The notes beneath the pieces are model-generated. The model was not told where the DNA came from and searched no databases. It saw nothing but the letters and a program-made list of their open reading frames with translations. From the NCBI GenBank assembly GCA_965206445.1, contig CBDBJR010000001.1, positions 186,001 through 250,000 on the forward strand: DNA of 64,000 nucleotides, given 5' to 3'. How positions within the stretch are numbered: position 1 is the stretch's first letter; each line of letters begins with the position of its first letter. This document shows, piece by piece, positions 18,633 through 25,773 of the stretch. Made by a program: the position numbers and the translations under genes. Source of the DNA: CBDBJR01 sp965206445 (GTDB lineage Bacteria; Pseudomonadota; Gammaproteobacteria; Arenicellales; Poriferihabitantaceae).

Positions 18633-19381
18633 TGAATTACCTTCGCTTCGTTTCTCAGTTTATCGACCAACTCCTGCGCATTGGCCACCATGACCCCGGC
18701 GGCCCGCTCGGGCGGCGCCACCACCTGCACCACCTCCAGCCGATTTTTGACCTCAACCCCAAGCTCGGCCGGGCTCACTACGTCGATCGGCTTTTTCTTC
18801 GCCTTCATAATATTCGGCAATGACGCATAGCGCGGCTCATTCAGGCGCAAGTCCACCGTCACCACCGCCGGCCCCGTCATCGTCAGCCGCTCGAGCCCGG
18901 AATCGATCTCCCGGATGATCGAGAACCCGTCATCAGTGCGTTCGATTTTGGAAATGTAGCTGCCCAGCGGGCGCCCCAATAGCGCCGCCAGCATCTGCCC
19001 GGTTTGATTGTTGTCATCATCGATCGACTGTTTGCCGAGAATCACCAACTCGGCGCCCTCCTTTTCGGTTACCGCCTTGAGCAGCTGTGCAACCAGCAGC
19101 GGCTCGAGCCGCGCGTCGGTGTCGACGTGTACCCCCCGGTCGGCGCCCATCGCCAGCCCGGTACGAATGGTTTCCTGCGCCTTGGCGGCGCCCACAGAAA
19201 CCAGAATCACCTCTTCGGCGTGGCCGGCTTCTTTTAGCCGCAACGCCTCCTCGACCGCGATTTCACAAAACGGATTCATCGCCATCTTGACGTTCGTCAA
19301 CTCAACCCCGGACTGATCCGCTTTGACCCGGACCCGAACATTGGCGTCAATTACCCGTTTTACTGGAACCAATATCTTCAT
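18629..19381 (-). CDS. etfB: Electron transfer flavoprotein beta subunit
   Basis: 250 residues, the standard length. It begins MKILVPVKRVID, has MNPFCEIAVEEALRLKE, the signature stretch LGKQSIDDDNNQTGQMLAALLG that binds AMP, and the recognition-loop region ALRLKEAGHAEEV to DRGVHVDTDA. It forms a heterodimer with EtfA. A GAGAGGAC site precedes the ATG. The 226 bases upstream, before the dehydrogenase stop, may hold the etfBA promoter, but I see no strong -35/-10 pair. Confidence 0.97.
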   Translation of the reverse strand: MKILVPVKRVIDANVRVRVKADQSGVELTNVKMAMNPFCEIAVEEALRLKEAGHAEEVILVSVGAAKAQETIRTGLAMGADRGVHVDTDARLEPLLVAQLLKAVTEKEGAELVILGKQSIDDDNNQTGQMLAALLGRPLGSYISKIERTDDGFSIIREIDSGLERLTMTGPAVVTVDLRLNEPRYASLPNIMKAKKKPIDVVSPAELGVEVKNRLEVVQVVAPPERAAGVMVANAQELVDKLRNEAKVIQ

Positions 19382-19607
19382 TGGCAGGCTGTCCTCTCAA
19401 CACATGATTGCACTGTCTTCAACCGGCCGCAAAACGCACTCGGCGGCCCCGTCCAAAACCTCGAAAGCGCATTCTACCTGAGTAACCGCCAAAGTAGAAC
19501 GCATAAAACATCCCGATTTTGACCTGTCGGCGGCGACGGTGGGCGACCCACTGTGCCCGGGTTGCCGACGCCGACGCAGCGACTGAAACTACCCCGTGCG
19601 GGTGCGC

Positions 19608-22118
19608 CTACCCGGCCTGTACGCTGTTATCGGGGTCGTATGGCGACTCTTTTATCACCGTAGCCGGGTGGTGGCGACCGAGTATGTTGACCTCCAGGCG
19701 GGTGCCCACCGCGGCCAGGTCGGCCCGCACCAGGCCGAGCGCCAGGGATTTTTCGACCCGAAAACCGTAGCCGCCGGACGTGACCCGGCCAACCAGTGCA
19801 TCGCCCTGGTAGATCGCCTCCGAACCGCGCGCATCGGCATCGGTCACTGCATCAACTGCCAGCGTGACAAACGCATTGTTGAACCCGCGCGCGCGCCAAT
19901 CGAGCAGCGCCTGCCGGCCGACGAAATCGACCTCCTTGTCCAGGCGCACAAAGCGGTCGAGGCCGGACTCCAGGGCGGCGTATTCGATCGACATCTCCCG
20001 CGGGATCAGCCGGTAGGATTTTTCCAGCCGCAGCGCATCCATTGCGCGGATGCCAAACGGCTTGAGGTCAAATTCGGCGCCCGCCGCCATCAACTGATCG
20101 AAGATATAATTCTGCATCTCGATCGGGTGGTGCAGCTCAAACCCCAGCTCGCCGACGAAATTGACGCGCAGGGCGAGCGCCTGCGCTGCGGACACGTTGA
20201 TAAAGCGACCGGTCAGCCATTTGAAGCTGTCGCTGGACAAATCGGTATCGGTCAGTTTTTGCAACAGCCGCCGGGCGTCGGGGCCGGCGATAACCAGTAC
20301 GCCGTATTGGCTGGTAATCTGCTGTAGTTCGACCCGGCTGTCGCGCGGTCGGTGTTTATGCAGATAATCCCAATCGTGGCGCTCCATCGACCCGGCAGAC
20401 ACCAGATAGTAATCGTCCGGCCCGCGTTTGAAGACCGTGAATTCGGAGCGCACGCCGCCGGTGCGTGTCAATACATGGCACAGCTTCAGCCGCCCGGCGG
20501 TGCGTGGAATGCGATTGCATACCAGCGATTCGAGATAGTCCGCCGCCCCGGCGCCGCGCACCGTGAATTTGGCGAACGCCGACATATCCAGGATACCCAC
20601 CTTGCGCATCACATGCCGGCATTCATCGCCGACAAACGGGAAATAATTGGAGCGGTGAAAGGAATACCTTTCCACCACCCGGCCATCCTCCAGCGGCGGC
20701 GAGGTATTGGTGTTCAGCAGCACCGCGCTGTCGTTGATCGCCTCCTCCGGCAGTCGATACCCTTGCGGCGCAAACCAGTTCGCCCGCTCCCAGCCGTAAA
20801 TCTGCCCGAAGACCGCGCCCAGCCGCTTCAATCGGTCGTGGCACGGCGAGGTCTTTAACGGCCGTCCCGCGGGGCGCTCTTCATCCGGGAAATGCACGGT
20901 AAACACATTGCGATAGGCCTCCTCATTTTTTTGCCGCAGATAGCCCCGGGTCGCATACGGGCCGAAGCGCCGCGGGTCTACCCCCATCATATCGACGGTG
21001 GGCTCGCCCTCAACGATCCACTCCGCCAACTGCCAGCCGGCGCCGCCGGCGGCGGTAATGCCGAAGCTGTGGCCCTCATTGAGCCAAAAATTCTCCAGCC
21101 CCCAGGCCGGCCCCACGATCGGGTTGCCGTCGGGGGTATACGGAATGGCGCCGTTGTACACCTTTTTCACCCCGACTTCACCAAACGCCGGCACCCGCTC
21201 GATGCAGGCCTCGATATGCGGTGTGAGGCGCTCGAGTTCCTCCTGGAATAACTCGTTTTCGCACGCTTCCCCCGGCCCGTCCAGATAACAGCACGGCGCC
21301 CCGCGTTCATAGATGCCCAGGATCATCCCGCCGGCCTCTTCACGCAGATAATACCCGGCATCGGAGTCACGCAGGACGCCCTGCTCCGGCAATCCCTGTC
21401 GCTGCCGCTCGAGAATCTCGGGGTGGGGCTCGGTGACGATAAACTGGTGCTGCACCGGAATGACCGGCAGATCCAGCCCGACCATGCGGCCGGTTTGGCG
21501 GGCGAAGCTGCCGCTGCAAGCAATCACATGTTCACATTCGATAGCGCCTTTGTCGGTCTGCACGCGCCAGCCGTCGGGCTGTTTTTCCAGGCCGGTTACA
21601 CCGGTTTGCCGGCGGATTTCGGCGCCGCCGGCACGCGCCCCTTTGATCAGCGCAGCGGTCAGGTCGCTGGGTTGGATATAGCCGTCTTCGGGGTGCTGGA
21701 TCGCCCCCACCAATCCGTGCGTTGCACACATCGGCCAGGCCTGCTTGACCTGCTGCGGGGTCAAAAATCGCACCTCAACCCCGACCGTACTGCCAATGCC
21801 GGCATAGTATTTGTACTCATCCATGCGCTCCTGCGTGCACGCCAGGCGGATATTGCTGACCTGTTTGAGGCCGACCGACAGGCCGGTTTCCCGCTCCAGC
21901 TGCCGGTACAGGTTGACCGAATACTGATGCAGTTTGCCGACTGAATAGCTCATATTGAACAGCGGCAGCAGCCCGGCCGCATGCCAGGTCGAACCGGAGG
22001 TCAATTCCTTGCGTTCGAGCAGGACGACATCGGTCCAGCCTTTTTTGGTCAGATGATACGCTGTACTGGCGCCGACGACGCCGCCGCCGATCACGGCCGC
22101 CTTGAATCGAGATTTCAC
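19608..22118 (-). CDS. Dimethylglycine/sarcosine dehydrogenase-like flavoprotein (DAO + GcvT domains)
   Basis: About 836 residues from GTG 22118 (VKSRFKAAVIGGGVVGAS), which puts the FAD-binding motif at the N-terminus. The frame is open to 22211. The first half is a DAO oxidoreductase with TSGSTWHAAGLLP, where the His matches the residue that binds FAD covalently in DMGDH. The second half is a GcvT-type folate-binding domain: VLDMSAFAKFTVRGAGAADYLE, then GELGFELHHPIE, ALRLEKSYR and the C-terminal VTSGGYGFRVEKSLALGLV. Known relatives oxidatively demethylate dimethylglycine or sarcosine and pass the C1 unit to tetrahydrofolate and electrons to ETF. etfBA lies next door. Which N-methyl amine is used is not determined. 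Confidence 0.92.
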   Translation of the reverse strand: MKSRFKAAVIGGGVVGASTAYHLTKKGWTDVVLLERKELTSGSTWHAAGLLPLFNMSYSVGKLHQYSVNLYRQLERETGLSVGLKQVSNIRLACTQERMDEYKYYAGIGSTVGVEVRFLTPQQVKQAWPMCATHGLVGAIQHPEDGYIQPSDLTAALIKGARAGGAEIRRQTGVTGLEKQPDGWRVQTDKGAIECEHVIACSGSFARQTGRMVGLDLPVIPVQHQFIVTEPHPEILERQRQGLPEQGVLRDSDAGYYLREEAGGMILGIYERGAPCCYLDGPGEACENELFQEELERLTPHIEACIERVPAFGEVGVKKVYNGAIPYTPDGNPIVGPAWGLENFWLNEGHSFGITAAGGAGWQLAEWIVEGEPTVDMMGVDPRRFGPYATRGYLRQKNEEAYRNVFTVHFPDEERPAGRPLKTSPCHDRLKRLGAVFGQIYGWERANWFAPQGYRLPEEAINDSAVLLNTNTSPPLEDGRVVERYSFHRSNYFPFVGDECRHVMRKVGILDMSAFAKFTVRGAGAADYLESLVCNRIPRTAGRLKLCHVLTRTGGVRSEFTVFKRGPDDYYLVSAGSMERHDWDYLHKHRPRDSRVELQQITSQYGVLVIAGPDARRLLQKLTDTDLSSDSFKWLTGRFINVSAAQALALRVNFVGELGFELHHPIEMQNYIFDQLMAAGAEFDLKPFGIRAMDALRLEKSYRLIPREMSIEYAALESGLDRFVRLDKEVDFVGRQALLDWRARGFNNAFVTLAVDAVTDADARGSEAIYQGDALVGRVTSGGYGFRVEKSLALGLVRADLAAVGTRLEVNILGRHHPATVIKESPYDPDNSVQAG

Positions 22119-22289
22119 AATGAATAATACGTCAGAGAGGTTGTTGGCTGTAAGGTCGCCGTTATACACCCATAGCCGGGCGCCCGGCAAGTGCCGATCA
22201 CGGCCCGGCATCGTCCCGCCGGCCGGCCAGGCGCCGGTTTGCCGTTGTCGGCATCGCCCGACCGCGATCTGGCCCGCGCACGCTGATGG

Positions 22290-22480
22290 AAAAATATTTT
22301 TCCCTTTTTCGCCGCCCCCGGTCGGCTGGCTAACGGATATTTACTGTCTCGGCACGGTGCGGGGAAAAATAATTATCTAAACTTAATTCCGTGTATGGAT
22401 AAGCAACCGAATTGATTTTAGACTAGCACCCTCAAATACCTCCGACCAGGCCGTCGCCATTGACCGCAACCGACTGTATT
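22290..22480. promoter_or_regulatory. dnaA upstream region: AT-rich stretch with DnaA-box-like site
   Basis: The 424 bases between the dehydrogenase start and dnaA have no gene. The part nearer dnaA is AT-rich (AAAAATATTTTTCCC at about 22290-22304, then GGGAAAAATAATTATCTAAACTTAATT at about 22361-22387 in pieces) and carries TATGGATAA at 22394-22402, one mismatch from a DnaA box on the minus strand. It probably contains the dnaA promoter, autoregulated by DnaA, and could be part of the origin. No rpmH/rnpA lies upstream, unlike the common dnaA setting. Confidence 0.5.
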
Positions 22481-22542
22481 ATGCTGTGCATTGCCGCCCT
22501 GAATCACCATTTCTTGCTACTCCAACCAATCGAGAGAATACT

Positions 22543-23934
22543 TTGACACACCCGCAGATATGGCGCGATTGTCTGGATCAATTGCGCACCACAATCCCCG
22601 TCGAAGAGCTGACCAGCTGGCTGATGCCGCTGCATTCGGTGCAAGTTGACCGGACGCTCAAGCTGCTGGCGCCCAACCGCTATGTGCTGGAGCATATCAA
22701 AAACAATCTACAGCCCGAGATCGAGCAGGCGGTGTTCGGCCTGGATGCCAATATAAACCAGGTGCTGTTTGAAGTTGGCAGTTATACCACTGGGGCCACT
22801 GGGGCCACTGGGGCCACTGGGGCCACCGGAGCCAACGGGGCCAATGGAACCAACGGGGCGGCCGGCACGAATGGCGCCGCACCGACGCCGCGGGCCGCGA
22901 AATCACACTACCTCAACGGCAGCCTGAACCGGGACTATACCTTTACCAATCATGTCAAGGGGGTGTCCAATCAGCTCGCGCGGGCGGCCGCTCAACAGGT
23001 CGGCAAGAATACCGGCAAATCCTATAACCCGTTGTTTATCTACGGCGGTGTCGGTCTGGGGAAAACCCATTTGATGCAGGCGGCCGGCAATACTGCGTTG
23101 CAGCAGAACCCCGGGGCAAAGGTCGCCTATGTGCGCTCCGAGCGCTTCGTTAACGACATGGTTGAGGCGCTGAAAAAAGGCCAGATGGATAAATTCAAAC
23201 GCCATTATCGCTCGCTGGATATGCTGCTGATTGACGATATCCAGTTTCTCGCGCGTAAAACCATGTCGCAGGAAGAGTTTTTCAATACTTTCAATGCGTT
23301 GCTCGAGGGGCAAAAGCAGATCGTGATCACCAGCGACCGCATGCCCAAAGCCATTGCCCACGTCGAAGAGCGCTTGACCTCGCGCTTTGGCAGCGGTCTG
23401 ACGGTGACAGTCGAGCCGCCGGAACTGGAAACCCGGGTCGCCATCCTGGAGAAAAAAGCCCAGGATCAAGGCTTGGTATTGTCCCGCGAGGTGGCATTTT
23501 TTGTCGCCAATCTGATTTACTCCAATGTACGTGAGCTCGAAGGCGCGCTGTGCCGCATCGTCGCCAGCTCGCGTTTGACCGGCAGAGTGGTAGATGTCGA
23601 TCTGGCGCGCGAGGAATTGCGCGATTTGCTGGCTTTTCAGGAGAAAAGAATCAGCATCGATAACATCCAGCAAACCATCGCCGGATACTATAAAATCCGC
23701 GTCTCGGACCTGCTTGCCAAGGATCGCTCGCGGCGGGTCGCCCGTCCCCGGCAACTGGCAATGTTTTTCGCCAAAGCGTACACTAATCTCAGTCTGCCGC
23801 AGATTGGCGACTATTTTGGTGGTAAAGATCACACTACCGTGCTGCATGCCTGCAAAAAGATTACCGAGTTGCTGCAAAGCGACCCCAATATGAAAAAAGA
23901 CCACGATAATTTACAGCATCTGTTGATGGGCTGA
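22543..23934 (+). CDS. dnaA: Chromosomal replication initiator DnaA
   Basis: 463 residues from TTG 22543, preceded by GAGAG about seven bases upstream; an in-frame ATG at 22486 would add 19 unlikely residues. Domain I (IWRDCLDQLRTTIP, about residues 4-75) is followed by a linker of ten Gly-X-Y triplets. The AAA+ domain has FIYGGVGLGKTHLMQAAG (Walker A) and LLIDDIQFLARK (Walker B). The C-terminal HTH has SRRVARPRQLAMFFAKAYTNLSLPQIGDYFGGKDHTTVLHAC in two parts (SRRVARPRQLAMF and GGKDHTTVLHACKKI), the DnaA-box-binding signature. It begins the dnaA-dnaN-gyrB cluster. The repeat linker is unusual. Confidence 0.98.
   Translation: MTHPQIWRDCLDQLRTTIPVEELTSWLMPLHSVQVDRTLKLLAPNRYVLEHIKNNLQPEIEQAVFGLDANINQVLFEVGSYTTGATGATGATGATGANGANGTNGAAGTNGAAPTPRAAKSHYLNGSLNRDYTFTNHVKGVSNQLARAAAQQVGKNTGKSYNPLFIYGGVGLGKTHLMQAAGNTALQQNPGAKVAYVRSERFVNDMVEALKKGQMDKFKRHYRSLDMLLIDDIQFLARKTMSQEEFFNTFNALLEGQKQIVITSDRMPKAIAHVEERLTSRFGSGLTVTVEPPELETRVAILEKKAQDQGLVLSREVAFFVANLIYSNVRELEGALCRIVASSRLTGRVVDVDLAREELRDLLAFQEKRISIDNIQQTIAGYYKIRVSDLLAKDRSRRVARPRQLAMFFAKAYTNLSLPQIGDYFGGKDHTTVLHACKKITELLQSDPNMKKDHDNLQHLLMG
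22789..22878 (+). repeat. Ten tandem 9-bp units inside dnaA (collagen-like linker)
   Basis: Four exact ACTGGGGCC units (22789-22824) are followed by six degenerate units ending at 22878. They are in frame and encode (Thr-Gly-Ala)x5 and then Asn/Ala-Gly-Ala/Thr triplets, ten Gly-X-Y repeats. The array falls in DnaA domain II, the flexible linker between the oligomerisation domain and the AAA+ ATPase. Identity of the first units suggests recent slippage expansion. Confidence 0.95.
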
Positions 23935-24170
23935 TTGAGGTTTGAAAGCAGCGGCACCTGTGGATAAAACGGTACACAAGTATGGGAAAAGCGGGGCTTA
24001 TCTGTGGGTACCACGGTGGATGATTTTTGACCACAATACATACGCTCGGTGTACCGCGTTTTTGCACCGGATTATCCACCGGTAAAATCAACCTAACTAG
24101 TTGAAAAAAAAGGGTTTTATGATACTTTTCCACAACCCCGGAAGGGCTTATAACTACTATTGTCAATGCT
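23935..24170. other. dnaA-dnaN intergenic region with DnaA boxes (candidate oriC)
   Basis: 236 bases without a gene. A perfect DnaA box on the minus strand lies at 23959-23967 (TGTGGATAA). Near-boxes are TTATCCACC at 24072-24080 and TTTTCCACA at 24126-24134, each with one mismatch. An AT-rich stretch (AACTAGTTGAAAAAAAAGGGTTTTATGATA region, about 24096-24125) could be the unwinding element. Several other GTGG/CCAC words lie between. The dnaN promoter must also be here or upstream in dnaA. Confidence 0.6.
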
Positions 24171-25277
24171 ATGAAAATTCAAATTGATCGTTCCCGTCTG
24201 TTTCCGACCCTCAATCTGCTTGGCAACGTGGTCGAGAAACGTCGGACTCTGCCAATCCTCGATAACCTGTTTTTTAAAGTTGAAAACAACCAGCTGTTGT
24301 TAGTCGGTACCGATCTGGAAATGGAAATATCGAGAACCTTGAAAGAACTTCAGGGCGACGATGGCATGTTTACCGCCTCCAAACGCAAAATCATTGATAT
24401 ATGTCGGTTGCTGCCGGAAAAATCGACTATCTCTTTCAATTACGACCAGGACAGCGTAACGATGACCTCGGGGCGGAGTCGATATACGTTGAAAACCCTG
24501 CCGGCGGAGGATTTTCCTCGAATACAGCATGATGACTGGGGCAAGAAATTAACCATCAAACAGGAGCTGCTCAGAAACCTGTTAAACAAAACGGCATTTG
24601 CGATGGCAGTGCAGGACGTTCGGTATTATTTGAACGGTATCCTGCTGCAAATTGACCAGCAGGAACTCAAGGCAATCGCGACCGACGGCCATCGATTGGC
24701 GCAATCCTCGGTCGCCATTGAGCTCGAATTGGAATCACCCCAGCACGTGATCATACCGAGAAAAGCGGTAACTGAAATCAGCCGGTTATTGCACGGTGAC
24801 GACGACCCGGATATCAGCCTGGAGGTCAGCCAGAATCATTTGAAACTGATTAAAGACGATACCGTTTTAATTACCAAGCTGATTGAAGGTGAGTTTCCCA
24901 AATTCAAAAACGTACTGGATCGCAAACCCAAGGCAACAGTAACCGTCGACCGGTTTGCTTTTATCGATATGATGAATCGCGCGGCGGTGCTGACGACCAA
25001 TCGATTCGGCGGCGTCAAGCTCTGCCTGCAATCCGATACGATGACGGTAACGGCGACCAACCTCGAACAGGAACAGGCAGTTGAGGAGATGGAAATAGAA
25101 TACGCCGGCGAACAGGTTGAAACCGGATACAATGTTTTCTATCTGATAGAAGCCGCCCGGGCAGCCAGCGGAGAGACGCTGCAATTGAATTTAGAAGGCG
25201 GCAACGACGGCATCTGCATTATGAAACAGCCGGATGATCCGCTGTCCATGTGGTTGGTGATGCCCGTTCGGCTGTAG
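24171..25277 (+). CDS. dnaN: DNA polymerase III beta sliding clamp
   Basis: 368 residues, standard size. Begins MKIQIDRSRLFPTLNLLGNVVEKRRTLPILDN in the family manner (KRRTLPIL), contains YYLNGILLQIDQQELKAIATDGHRLA in its two halves (YYLNGILL and ATDGHRLA), IPRKAVTEISRLL, and ends WLVMPVRL, the conserved C-terminal PMR/PVRL tail. The clamp tethers polymerase to DNA. It lies 236 bases after dnaA; recF does not follow. Confidence 0.98.
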   Translation: MKIQIDRSRLFPTLNLLGNVVEKRRTLPILDNLFFKVENNQLLLVGTDLEMEISRTLKELQGDDGMFTASKRKIIDICRLLPEKSTISFNYDQDSVTMTSGRSRYTLKTLPAEDFPRIQHDDWGKKLTIKQELLRNLLNKTAFAMAVQDVRYYLNGILLQIDQQELKAIATDGHRLAQSSVAIELELESPQHVIIPRKAVTEISRLLHGDDDPDISLEVSQNHLKLIKDDTVLITKLIEGEFPKFKNVLDRKPKATVTVDRFAFIDMMNRAAVLTTNRFGGVKLCLQSDTMTVTATNLEQEQAVEEMEIEYAGEQVETGYNVFYLIEAARAASGETLQLNLEGGNDGICIMKQPDDPLSMWLVMPVRL

Positions 25278-25773
25278 CGGGATCAATACATCCGCAGTCC
25301 AACGCGGCATGGCAAGCGGGCAGTCGAGAAATGGTTTCAGCCTGGTGCAATCGCATGTGCGGGGAATGTTTCACATGAAACATCCGGGATATGTTTCATG
25401 TGAAACATTCGCTGTCGGCGCCGCTACCCCGCCAAAGAAAAATACCCAATAAGAAGGCAATAGCCGCAACAATGCCGGTGCGATAGCACATCCCGACTGC
25501 ACCGGATATACCTGAATCGCGTGCTTTGGCACGAGCGCAAGTTGGTCGCCGACGTGATATACTTCGCCGTTACCGGAGGGCCTGTTCGGCCACAGCAACA
25601 CAATAATCGCAAGCATCCAACGGGTCGGGTAAAACAGTTCGATCCGGAGCATCAAAAATCAGCGCGTAATAGTAGATAAGATACGGATTATAAACCGTTT
25701 ATTGTCTGAAAAATTCCACGCATAAGCGGTTTTTATGCGAGAATCACCAATTTTAATCACGCAAGCAAGGCGA
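25278..25773. other. dnaN-gyrB intergenic region without recF
   Basis: 496 bases between the dnaN stop and the chosen gyrB start. Apart from the parS-like pair I see no gene. No frame here carries recF motifs, and the space is too small for recF (about 1.1 kb). An AT-rich stretch (about 25660-25735) directly before gyrB likely holds its promoter; GATACGGATTATAAACC near 25680 includes a possible -10 element. Confidence 0.6.
25365..25409. promoter_or_regulatory. Pair of parS-like centromere sites in inverted orientation
   Basis: TGTTTCACATGAAACA at 25367-25382 and TGTTTCATGTGAAACA at 25392-25407 each differ from the ParB-binding parS consensus TGTTTCACGTGAAACA at one central base. They are exact reverse complements of one another. 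With flanking bases they form a 19-bp perfect inverted repeat (25365-25383 and 25391-25409) around the spacer CCGGGAT. parS sites normally cluster near the chromosomal origin, which fits the dnaN-gyrB location. parA/parB are not in the window. Confidence 0.8.

Noticed and set aside
22789..22878. CRISPR-like array in dnaA
   Set aside because: Units are 9 bp, contiguous with no spacers, and in frame with the protein.
25371..25655. Minus-strand frame of 94 codons between dnaN and gyrB
   Set aside because: It runs across the parS-like palindromes, has no ribosome site and no recognisable protein features.
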